Assembly: GCA_900548815.1 (NCBI GenBank)
Contig: URLR01000016.1
Coordinates: 1 to 33,091, forward strand
DNA length: 33,091 bases
Direction of reading: 5' to 3'
Source: an uncultured Collinsella sp.
GTDB taxonomy: Bacteria; Actinomycetota; Coriobacteriia; Coriobacteriales; Coriobacteriaceae
Shown one piece after another: positions 1-6,393 of the stretch. A program made the translations under genes and the position numbers. The notes beneath the pieces are model-generated. The model did not search any database, was not told the origin of the DNA, and saw only the letters and a list, made by a program, of their open reading frames with translations. How positions within the stretch are numbered: position 1 is the first letter of the stretch; every line of letters begins with the position of its first letter.

Positions 1-48
1 TCTACACGAGCCTTATCGTCGGCAGCGTCAGATGTGTATAAGAGACAG
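1..48 (+). other. Nextera i5-side sequencing adapter (artefact)
   Basis: Not genomic. Positions 1-7 match the end of the P5 arm, 8-15 (GAGCCTTA) fill the 8-base index slot, 16-29 match the Nextera read-1 tail, and 30-48 are the 19-base Tn5 mosaic end. Genomic sequence begins at about 49. The mosaic end here is library construction sequence, not a natural transposon. Confidence 0.98.
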
Positions 49-113
49 CCGCGCGTGATACGATGGCTCACGGTACATTAACCAGCACGATCGATCCGAA
101 AGGAGCCTGCGTC

Positions 114-1511
114 ATGGAGCGTCCCTGCGCATGGAAAAAGTACACGCCACAGCAAGTCGAGGAGCTCGAGGAGCTTTGCCGCGGCTATAAGCAGTTTTTG
201 AGCGAGAACAAGACCGAGCGCCTGTGCGTCAAGACCGGCATCAAGATGGCCGAGGAGGCGGGATACGTCGACCTGGAGGCCGTGATCGCCGAGGGCCGCG
301 AGCTCAAGGCAGGCGACAAGGTGTACGCCGCCAACCACGGCAAGGACCTTATGCTCGTCAACCTGGGCACCGCCCCGCTCGAGCAGGGCTTTAACATCCT
401 GGGCGCCCACGTGGACTCGCCGCGCCTGGACCTCAAGCAGAATCCCGCCTTCGAGGCCGGCGACATGGCCTACCTCGACACGCACTACTACGGCGGCGTC
501 AAGAGCTACCACTGGGTAGCCTCCCCGCTCGCACTCGTGGGCGTCATCTGCAAAAAGGACGGTACCACCGTCGACATTAACATCGGCGACAAGGCGGACG
601 ACCCGGTCTTTACCATCTCCGACCTGCTGATTCACCTCTCGAGCGAGCAGATGTCCAAGCCTGCCAAGGACGCCGTCGACGCCGAGATCCTCGACGTGAT
701 CGTGGGCGGCCGCCCCGTCAAGTTCGATGAGGACGACAAGGACGCCCCCAAGGAGCCCGTCAAGCAGATGTTCCTGGACATCCTTAAGGAGCGGTACGGC
801 GTCGAGGAGGAGGACTTCCTCTCCGCCGAGATCGAGGTCGTGCCCGCCGGCCCCGCCCGCGACATGGGCCTCGACCGCTCTATGATTCTGGGCTATGGCC
901 ACGACGACCGCGTCTGCGCCTATCCGTCCATGCTCGCCCAGATCAACGTCGCCAACGTGGAGCGCACGAGCATCACGCTCATCGTCGACAAGGAGGAAAT
1001 CGGTTCCGTAGGTGCCACCGGCATGACGAGCCGCTTCTTCGAGAACACCGTCGCCGAGATCATGACACTCGCCGGCGAGGATAGCCCGCTGGCCCTGCGC
1101 CGCGCGCTCGCCCGCAGCCGCATGCTTTCCTCTGACGTGTCCGCCGGCTTCGACCCGGGCTATGCCGGCAAGTTCGAGACCAAGAACGCGGCCTTTATGG
1201 GTCGCGGCCTGTGCTTTAACAAGTACACGGGCAGCCGCGGCAAGGGCGGCTCCAACGACGCCGATGCCGAGTACGTGGCCCTCGTCCGCGACATCATGGA
1301 CGAGGCCGGCGTGGACTTCCAGACCTGCGAGCTCGGCCGCGTCAACGCTGGTGGCGGCGGCACCATCGCCTACATCATGGCCAAGTATGGCATGAACGTC
1401 ATCGACTCCGGTGTTGCCGTCCTGTCCATGCATGCCCTGTGGGAGGTCGCCAACAAGGCCGATATCTACGAGGCCTATCGCGGCTACAAGGCCTTCATCG
1501 AGCGCGCCTAA
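114..1511 (+). CDS. M18 family zinc aminopeptidase
   Basis: Cytosolic metallo-aminopeptidase that removes N-terminal residues from peptides, expected to use two zinc ions. The 465-residue product carries the M18 blocks in order: GAHVDSPRLD (His99), YGHDDR (Asp264 region), KEEIGSVGATG (Glu294-Glu295), SSDVSAGFDP (Asp341) and SMHALWE (His440). All expected metal-ligand and catalytic positions are present and the length is normal for the family. I chose the ATG at 114 because AAAGGAG lies 8 bases upstream; an in-frame ATG at 63 has no ribosome binding site and sits just inside the adapter boundary. The gene is complete but its promoter is lost with the contig end. It is followed by a hairpin and T-tract at 1526-1599. 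Family assignment is secure; natural substrates are unknown. Confidence 0.93.
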   Translation: MERPCAWKKYTPQQVEELEELCRGYKQFLSENKTERLCVKTGIKMAEEAGYVDLEAVIAEGRELKAGDKVYAANHGKDLMLVNLGTAPLEQGFNILGAHVDSPRLDLKQNPAFEAGDMAYLDTHYYGGVKSYHWVASPLALVGVICKKDGTTVDINIGDKADDPVFTISDLLIHLSSEQMSKPAKDAVDAEILDVIVGGRPVKFDEDDKDAPKEPVKQMFLDILKERYGVEEEDFLSAEIEVVPAGPARDMGLDRSMILGYGHDDRVCAYPSMLAQINVANVERTSITLIVDKEEIGSVGATGMTSRFFENTVAEIMTLAGEDSPLALRRALARSRMLSSDVSAGFDPGYAGKFETKNAAFMGRGLCFNKYTGSRGKGGSNDADAEYVALVRDIMDEAGVDFQTCELGRVNAGGGGTIAYIMAKYGMNVIDSGVAVLSMHALWEVANKADIYEAYRGYKAFIERA

Positions 1512-1525
1512 CCAACCCTTCATCA

Positions 1526-1599
1526 GTTGCGGTGAAATACGGACTAAACTGGCCCATAAACGGCCAAAACAGACCGTATTCCACCGCAACTTCTTTTTT
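1526..1599 (+). repeat. Inverted repeat, copy A of a palindromic family, with terminator-like T-tract
   Basis: Arms 1526-1542 and 1574-1590 pair over 17 bases with one mismatch and share the outer sequence GTTGCGGTG(G/A)AATA with copy B at 2467-2530. A second short stem lies in the loop (TGGCC 1550-1554 with GGCCA 1562-1566). TTCTTTTTT follows at 1591-1599, so on the plus strand it reads as an intrinsic terminator for the peptidase gene. The yaaA ribosome binding site begins only about four bases after the T-tract. Confidence 0.8.
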
Positions 1600-1614
1600 G
1601 GCAGAGGAGAGTCC

Positions 1615-2424
1615 ATGCTGCAGGTCATCATTTCGCCCGCCAAACAGATGCGCGCGGCCCAAGATGCTTTTGAAGTTCAGGGGATTCCGCCCTTTGCGCG
1701 CGAGACCGCCCAGCTGCACCATGCGCTCTTGGACATCGAACGAACCGAAGGCGACAGCGGCCTACAAGCTCTGTGGAACGTCAGCAACAAGCTGCTGGGC
1801 CCTTGTCTCGACATTTTGCATGAGTTCGAGCCCATCTTGGGAAACGGCGATCTTGCCGATTCCGGTATCGCGCGCTGCATCTCCCCTGCCATCATGTCCT
1901 ATCACGGCATTCAGTACCAGAGCATGGCACCCGAGGTAATGGATGCCGAACAGCTCGCCTGGCTGCAAAGCCACCTGTGGATCCTCTCCGGCCTCTACGG
2001 GTGCGTTCGTCCCTTTCATGCCGTCGAACCGTATCGGCTGGAGATGGGCGCGAAGCTCGCCGTTGACGATGCCCGAGACCTCTACGCGTTTTGGGGTGAC
2101 AAGCTCGCGCGGGCTACCGCCCCGGCAGGCTCAAACACCACGATCGTCAACCTCGCCAGCGTAGAGTATGCCAAAGCCGTTCTGCCCCACCTCGCGGACG
2201 ACGCCACAGCCGTCACATGCCTCTTTGGCGAGGGTATCCGCAACGGGAAGCCCATCCAACGGTCGACCGCCAGCAAAAAGGCGCGCGGCTCCATGGTGCG
2301 GTGGATGGCGGCAAACGGACTCGAGGACGCCGGCCGTCTCACCGAGTTCGACATCGGCTATCGCCACGCCCCCGAGATCTCATACCCAGGCACCCTCGTG
2401 TTCATCAACGAACAGATGCTCTAG
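1615..2424 (+). CDS. yaaA: Peroxide stress protein YaaA (DUF328/UPF0246)
   Basis: YaaA family protein. In Escherichia coli the family limits intracellular free iron, and so oxidative DNA damage, during peroxide stress; its biochemical activity is not fully settled. The 269-residue product has the typical N-terminus (VIISPAKQM), the central LYGCVRPFHAVEPYRLEMG block and FWGDKL followed by NLASVEYAKAV. Start at 1615 is set by AGAGGAGA at 1603-1610. A terminator-like hairpin and T-tract end just before this site, and the same repeat family recurs after the stop, so the gene is bracketed by the two copies. Its promoter is not obvious: it must lie in the repeat, or the gene depends on read-through from the aminopeptidase. 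Confidence 0.92.
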   Translation: MLQVIISPAKQMRAAQDAFEVQGIPPFARETAQLHHALLDIERTEGDSGLQALWNVSNKLLGPCLDILHEFEPILGNGDLADSGIARCISPAIMSYHGIQYQSMAPEVMDAEQLAWLQSHLWILSGLYGCVRPFHAVEPYRLEMGAKLAVDDARDLYAFWGDKLARATAPAGSNTTIVNLASVEYAKAVLPHLADDATAVTCLFGEGIRNGKPIQRSTASKKARGSMVRWMAANGLEDAGRLTEFDIGYRHAPEISYPGTLVFINEQML

Positions 2425-2466
2425 ACCCGCCACCCAAAACTGACCCGCTCAGCCTTCTCTATATAA

Positions 2467-2534
2467 CTTGCGGTGGAATAGTTCCTATTTGAGCCTTTTA
2501 TCGCACAATCAGGAACTATTCCACCGCAACTTTT
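2467..2534. repeat. Inverted repeat, copy B of the palindromic family (bidirectional hairpin)
   Basis: Arms 2468-2486 and 2511-2529 are perfectly complementary over 19 bases around a 24-base loop. The outer TTGCGGTGGAATA is shared with copy A at 1526-1590, while the inner stem (GTTCCT/AGGAAC here, CGG/CCG there) and the loop differ. It lies between the convergent yaaA and the minus-strand membrane protein gene and is followed by TTTT on the plus strand, so it probably also terminates yaaA. Confidence 0.8.
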
Positions 2535-2560
2535 ATGAATTGGCTGGCTAGGCTCGACAC

Positions 2561-3082
2561 CTATTCTGCTAGACCGTCGGCCTTTGCAATCCCGTTTGTC
2601 GAACCGTCCTGATAGATAATCTTGACGTGCTCAACCTCGGAAACCGCAACACCCGTCGGAGGCTCCAGACGCCATTCCGTCAGGGCGATATCCATAGTCG
2701 TGGGCACATCTCCTTGATCTTTGAGCTTCACCGTCAGCGTTTTGAGCGCCGCGTCAAACGTCACACGTTCGATTTCTTCACCTGGAATGGACCCACCACT
2801 CAGCTGCAACTGCACAAACTCATCGCGCGGGTACCAATAATCGCCCGGAATGGCGAGCGTATTGGCATTACCGCCGGTACTCCTCACCGTCATAATCGGT
2901 AGGCTATCATCAACCTCGAACTCCCAGGCGGCGCCGCCGCGACCGCCAAACGTCCAAATACAAAAGGCAATCACCAGCACGGCAAGCACCGCAAAGCCAA
3001 TCGCGACCAACCCATGGTGCGCACGGCCCTCCTCGGCCGATACGTCCCATTGTGTCTCTCGATATAGATGCTTGTCTTCCAT
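2561..3082 (-). CDS. Hypothetical single-pass membrane protein
   Basis: I do not recognise the family. The 173-residue product has a short charged N-terminus, one strong membrane segment at about residues 24-45 (from HGLVAIGF to CIWTFGG) and a C-terminal domain of about 125 residues rich in beta-prone and acidic stretches. This suggests a membrane-anchored extracytoplasmic domain, with no lipobox. The start at 3082 is supported by GGGGAGG a few bases upstream. Longer readings of the same frame continue through thiC on the other strand and are artefacts. It is divergent from the TPP-riboswitch/thiC unit and convergent with yaaA. There is no evidence tying it to thiamine metabolism beyond adjacency. 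Confidence 0.75.
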   Translation of the reverse strand: MEDKHLYRETQWDVSAEEGRAHHGLVAIGFAVLAVLVIAFCIWTFGGRGGAAWEFEVDDSLPIMTVRSTGGNANTLAIPGDYWYPRDEFVQLQLSGGSIPGEEIERVTFDAALKTLTVKLKDQGDVPTTMDIALTEWRLEPPTGVAVSEVEHVKIIYQDGSTNGIAKADGLAE

Positions 3083-3107
3083 GTTCGCCTCCCCACAGGC
3101 ACGCTCG

Positions 3108-3138
3108 TTGGCCCAATCGTACCCATTCAGGCTATACT
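3108..3138 (+). promoter_or_regulatory. Candidate promoter for the TPP riboswitch-thiC transcript
   Basis: TTGGCC at 3108-3113 and TATACT at 3133-3138, separated by 19 bases, lie about 16 bases upstream of the riboswitch. The -10 match is good; the -35 and the long spacer are weaker. Confidence 0.4.
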
Positions 3139-3153
3139 TGAGCCCATTACATA

Positions 3154-3246
3154 AACGGGGAGCTTGCAGGACGGGACGGCAGGCTGAGATTGGGCGCGCC
3201 CGCCCTGACCCGCAAACCTGATATGGGTAATGCCAACGAAGGGAGC
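3154..3246 (+). ncRNA. TPP (THI-box) riboswitch
   Basis: The conserved thiamine-pyrophosphate aptamer blocks are present in order: CGGGGAG near 3156, GGCTGAGA at 3182-3189, GACCC at 3207-3211, ACCTGAT at 3216-3222, GGGTAATGCC at 3225-3234 and ACGAAGGGAG at 3236-3245. The last block also holds the thiC ribosome binding site, 8 bases before the start codon. No separate terminator lies between aptamer and gene, so sequestration of the ribosome binding site when TPP is bound is the likely mode of control. Confidence 0.95.
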
Positions 3247-3253
3247 CGTGCCA

Positions 3254-4588
3254 ATGAGCACACTGACCGAGCCCAAGCTCGTCACGCAAATCGACTTCGC
3301 CCGCGCCGGGCAGATCACGCCGCAGATGAAGGAAGTCGCCGAGCGCGAGCATCGCGAACCCGAGTACATCCGCGAGCGTGTGGCCGACGGCCGCATCGCC
3401 ATTCCCGCCAACATCGTGCATATCAAAAAGGGCATGCGCGCCTTTGGCGTCGGTGAGGGCCTGTCCACCAAGGTCAACGTGAACTTGGGCATCTCGGGCG
3501 ACAAGGCCGATGCCGCCGAGGAATGGAAGAAGGTCAAGATCGCCGAGGACTTTGGCGCCGACGCCATCATGGACCTCTCCAACTCGGGCAAGACACGCCA
3601 GTTCCGCCAGCAGCTCATCGACGAGACGCCGCTCATGGTGGGCACCGTCCCCATGTACGACGCCATCGGCTACATGGAAAAGCCGCTGGTCAAGCTTACC
3701 AAGGACGACCTGCTCGAGGTCGTGCGCGCGCACGCCGAGGACGGCGTGGACTTTATGACCATCCACTGCGGCATCAATAAATCGGTCATCAAAACCTTCA
3801 AGGAGACCGGCCGCCTCATGAACATCGTCAGCCGCGGCGGCTCGCTGCTGTTTGGATGGATGGAGGTCACCGGCAACGAGAATCCGTTCTACGAGTTCTA
3901 CGACGAGGTGCTCGAGATCTGCCACGAGTACGACGTGACGATCTCGCTCGGCGACTCCTGCCGCCCGGGCTGTCTCTACGATTCCAACGACGCCACCGAG
4001 ACTGCCGAGATGATCGAGCTGGGCAAGCTGTGCAAGCGCGCATGGGCCGCGGGCGTCCAGGTCATGGTCGAGGGCCCGGGTCACATGGCGCTCGACGAGA
4101 TCGCCGCCAACATGAAACTGCAGAAGCGCCTGTGCCACAATGCTCCGTTCTATGTGCTCGGGCCGCTGGTGACCGATATCGGCGTGGGTTACGACCACAT
4201 CACCGCTGCCATCGGCGGCGCCATCTCCGCCAGCTCCGGTGCCGACTTCCTGTGCTACGTGACACCGGCAGAGCACCTATGCCTGCCCAACGCCCAGGAT
4301 GTGCTCGACGGCCTCATGGCCACCAAGATCGCCGCACACGCCGCCGACATCGCCAAAAAGGTGCCCCACGCCCGCGACATGGACGACAAGATGGGCCAGG
4401 CACGCCGCAAGCTCGACTGGGACGCCATGTGGAAGTGCGCGCTCGACCCGGTTACGGGCAAGAAGCGCTACGAGGAGTCCCCCGCCGCCACCGAGGGCAC
4501 TTGCACTATGTGTGGCAAGATGTGCGCCGTCCGCACCGTCAACAAGATCTTCGAGGGCACCACGATCGACCTCGGCATGGAGGACTAG
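3254..4588 (+). CDS. thiC: Phosphomethylpyrimidine synthase ThiC
   Basis: Radical-SAM enzyme that converts 5-aminoimidazole ribotide to 4-amino-5-hydroxymethyl-2-methylpyrimidine phosphate, the pyrimidine half of thiamine. The 444-residue product is the short bacterial form lacking the long N-terminal domain of E. coli ThiC. The C-terminal iron-sulfur motif is Cys417, Cys420 and Cys424 (CTMCGKMC), spaced CX2CX3C. Other recognisable family blocks are GDSCRPGC and EGPGHMALDEI. The start at 3254 is preferred over the in-frame ATG at 3230, which lies inside the riboswitch. The gene is directly controlled by the upstream TPP aptamer, and thiD, the next enzyme for the same intermediate, follows after 182 bases. 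Confidence 0.97.
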   Translation: MSTLTEPKLVTQIDFARAGQITPQMKEVAEREHREPEYIRERVADGRIAIPANIVHIKKGMRAFGVGEGLSTKVNVNLGISGDKADAAEEWKKVKIAEDFGADAIMDLSNSGKTRQFRQQLIDETPLMVGTVPMYDAIGYMEKPLVKLTKDDLLEVVRAHAEDGVDFMTIHCGINKSVIKTFKETGRLMNIVSRGGSLLFGWMEVTGNENPFYEFYDEVLEICHEYDVTISLGDSCRPGCLYDSNDATETAEMIELGKLCKRAWAAGVQVMVEGPGHMALDEIAANMKLQKRLCHNAPFYVLGPLVTDIGVGYDHITAAIGGAISASSGADFLCYVTPAEHLCLPNAQDVLDGLMATKIAAHAADIAKKVPHARDMDDKMGQARRKLDWDAMWKCALDPVTGKKRYEESPAATEGTCTMCGKMCAVRTVNKIFEGTTIDLGMED

Positions 4589-4627
4589 CCCTGTCGCCGC
4601 GACCGCTTCTGGCGGCGAGCTGGTGCC

Positions 4628-4642
4628 TGTCAATTGTTGACA
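4628..4642. promoter_or_regulatory. 15-bp dyad, possible operator upstream of thiD
   Basis: TGTCAATTGTTGACA is a perfect dyad (TGTCAA, 3-base centre, TTGACA). The right half equals a consensus -35 hexamer, but no good -10 follows at 17 bases. A similar half-site arrangement occurs upstream of ftsZ at 21131-21144. Confidence 0.3.
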
Positions 4643-4683
4643 TGTGAACATTTGCTTGCATTTGCGTAAAGATCGCATCGCCC

Positions 4684-4724
4684 GCCCGGGTTCGACATAG
4701 AGTCAGCCCGGGCATCTTTATAAT
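4684..4724 (+). promoter_or_regulatory. GC hairpin followed by a TATAAT box before thiD
   Basis: GCCCGGG (4684-4690) and CCCGGGC (4707-4713) form a 7-bp stem that could act as a weak terminator for thiC. TATAAT at 4719-4724 is a perfect -10 hexamer about 46 bases before the thiD start, but I find no convincing -35 at normal spacing. thiD may therefore have its own promoter. Confidence 0.35.
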
Positions 4725-4770
4725 GCTGGCTTATAGACCCATTTGATTCCGACCGAACAAGGGAGCGAAC

Positions 4771-5601
4771 ATGGATCGCAGTAAGGTACCTGCCGTTCTA
4801 TCCATCGCAGGATCCGATTCCAGCGGTAGCGCCGGCATTCAGGCCGACATCAAGACCATCACGGCGCACCGCCTGTATGCCGAGACGGCCATCACCGCCA
4901 TCACCGTACAGAACACCCTGGGCGTCACCGCCGTGCAGAACATCTCCCCGGATATTGTCGCGGCGCAGATCGATGCCGTTTTTGACGATATCCGCCCCAA
5001 CGCCGTCAAGATTGGCATGGTTTCCTCTGCCGAGATTATCGATGTTATCGCCGACCGCCTGAGCGCTTGGAACGCGACAAACGTGGTAGTCGACCCCGTC
5101 ATGGTAGCCACCTCGGGCGCACGGCTGATTGCCGAAGATGCCGCCGAGGCGCTCACCCGCCGCCTGTTCCCGCTAGCGACGGTTATCACGCCCAATATTC
5201 CCGAGGCCATGGCCCTGCTCGATTACGAGGTCGATTCCGAGCGCACGCAGCAAAATGCTGCCATGCTCCTCACCCGCCGCTTTGGTTGCGCATCCCTCGT
5301 TAAGGGTGGGCATCTTGTCAACGAAGCCAACGATGTACTGGCCGAACCCGCGCCACTCGATGACGAGGGCAACCATCTGGGAGATCCACTCACCACGTGG
5401 TTCCGCCACAAGCGCATCGAGACCGACAACACACACGGCACCGGATGCACGCTCTCGTCCGCCATCGCCTGCGCGCTGGCTCAGGGCATGGATCTTGCCG
5501 ACGCCGTCAACGCGGGCAAGGCCTACCTAACGGGCGCCCTCGCCGCCGGCTTTGACATGGGCAAAGGCTCCGGCCCCGTCAATCACATGTGGCAGTACTA
5601 A
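4771..5601 (+). CDS. thiD: Hydroxymethylpyrimidine / phosphomethylpyrimidine kinase ThiD
   Basis: Ribokinase-fold kinase that phosphorylates 4-amino-5-hydroxymethyl-2-methylpyrimidine and then its monophosphate to the pyrophosphate used for thiamine phosphate synthesis. The 276-residue product has the N-terminal SIAGSDSSGSAGIQADIKT block (about 11-29), the VVVDPVM segment (105-111) and the C-terminal anion-hole motif HGTGCTLSS (222-230) with the catalytic Cys226. Length is normal. AAGGGAG about 6 bases upstream supports the start at 4771. It follows thiC, whose product it uses, but across a 182-base gap with its own candidate -10 element and no second TPP aptamer. No thiE, thiM or thiG is present in the window. 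Confidence 0.95.
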   Translation: MDRSKVPAVLSIAGSDSSGSAGIQADIKTITAHRLYAETAITAITVQNTLGVTAVQNISPDIVAAQIDAVFDDIRPNAVKIGMVSSAEIIDVIADRLSAWNATNVVVDPVMVATSGARLIAEDAAEALTRRLFPLATVITPNIPEAMALLDYEVDSERTQQNAAMLLTRRFGCASLVKGGHLVNEANDVLAEPAPLDDEGNHLGDPLTTWFRHKRIETDNTHGTGCTLSSAIACALAQGMDLADAVNAGKAYLTGALAAGFDMGKGSGPVNHMWQY

Positions 5602-5608
5602 AGTCCGC

Positions 5609-5651
5609 AACCCAAACCACCACAAAGGACACCTTTGTGGTGGTTTGGGGT
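5609..5651. terminator. Strong hairpin between convergent thiD and SGNH hydrolase genes
   Basis: Arms 5611-5628 and 5632-5649 form 18 uninterrupted base pairs around a 3-base loop. It begins 8 bases after the thiD stop and ends 6 bases before the stop of the opposing gene. Neither strand has a T-tract, so it would be a U-less bidirectional terminator or a palindromic insertion. Confidence 0.65.
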
Positions 5652-5655
5652 CGCG

Positions 5656-6315
5656 CTACTCACCGAGCATCTCTTGGAGCTTGGCTGCCACGGCGTGACC
5701 CAGGCTCTCGTGGCTTTCGGGCATCATATGCAGATAGTCGATATCGCCCGGCTCGGCAAAGTCGGCGGCATTCAAAAAGTCACAGCCAAACTGCTCAGCC
5801 ACATGTGCGTAGTACTCACCAAAATGCTCCGAGGCCTCGACGGAACGCTCGTCAAAATCGGTCATATATACATCGGCGATTTGCGGCTTGATCTTGATAG
5901 GTGCCATCAGCAGAATACGCGGGCAGGGTGCGGCATTGGTCCAGGGAAATGCACGCACCGCGCGAATCAGCGCCATAGTGCCACGGGCAATATCGGAGGC
6001 CGTCACACCAAAGACCGTCTTGCAATCGTTAGTTCCCAGCATAATAACGATCGCATCAAGCGGCTTATGGGCCTCGAGCAGCATCGGAAGTGCGCGGATG
6101 CCGTTAAGATTGGTGTCCAAATGGCACATGTCGTCGCGTACCGTCGTGCGGCCGTTGAGGCCTTCTTCAATTACATGCCAGCCCTCGCCTAAGTCACGTT
6201 GGGCCACGCCACACCAGCGCACATCCCGCGCATAGCGCACCGCGGTGCCGTCGCGCATGCCCGCCGGATCGTAACCATAGGTGTTGCTGTCGCCAAAGCA
6301 TAGAACGTTTTCCAT
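5656..6315 (-). CDS. SGNH/GDSL-family hydrolase
   Basis: Predicted cytosolic esterase or lipase of the SGNH superfamily; the 219-residue product has no signal peptide. The four family blocks are visible: GDSNTYG with nucleophile Ser10, GLNGRTT with the oxyanion glycine (about 52), GTND with Asn96, and DYLH with Asp193 and His196. The pattern resembles arylesterase-like members such as those related to E. coli TesA, but the substrate cannot be read from sequence. Start at 6315 is supported by AAGGAAGG. A strong terminator for the upstream gene ends only about 3 bases before this ribosome binding site, so expression probably depends on read-through or on a promoter inside the upstream gene. Confidence 0.88.
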   Translation of the reverse strand: MENVLCFGDSNTYGYDPAGMRDGTAVRYARDVRWCGVAQRDLGEGWHVIEEGLNGRTTVRDDMCHLDTNLNGIRALPMLLEAHKPLDAIVIMLGTNDCKTVFGVTASDIARGTMALIRAVRAFPWTNAAPCPRILLMAPIKIKPQIADVYMTDFDERSVEASEHFGEYYAHVAEQFGCDFLNAADFAEPGDIDYLHMMPESHESLGHAVAAKLQEMLGE

Positions 6316-6333
6316 CGTAAGCCCTTCCTTTAG

Positions 6334-6368
6334 AAAAAAGCCGACGGGAGCAGCCTCTCCCGTCGGCT
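6334..6368 (-). terminator. Intrinsic terminator after the TIGR02452 gene
   Basis: On the minus strand a perfect 12-bp stem (6357-6368 with 6339-6350, loop of 6) is followed by a run of six T. The T-run ends about 3 bases before the ribosome binding site of the SGNH hydrolase gene. Confidence 0.9.
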
Positions 6369-6393
6369 CGACCTATCTGTCAGCACGTACCGA

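Noticed and set aside
30..48. Tn5 mosaic end suggesting a transposon
   Set aside because: It is embedded in the complete Nextera adapter layout at both contig ends, so it is a library artefact.
78..1643. 521-codon minus-strand frame opposite the aminopeptidase
   Set aside because: Shadow of the M18 gene; low-complexity Val/Gly/His translation, no family features.
5609..5651. thiD-downstream hairpin as another copy of the yaaA repeat family
   Set aside because: The arms share no sequence with TTGCGGTGGAATA, so it is treated as a separate hairpin.
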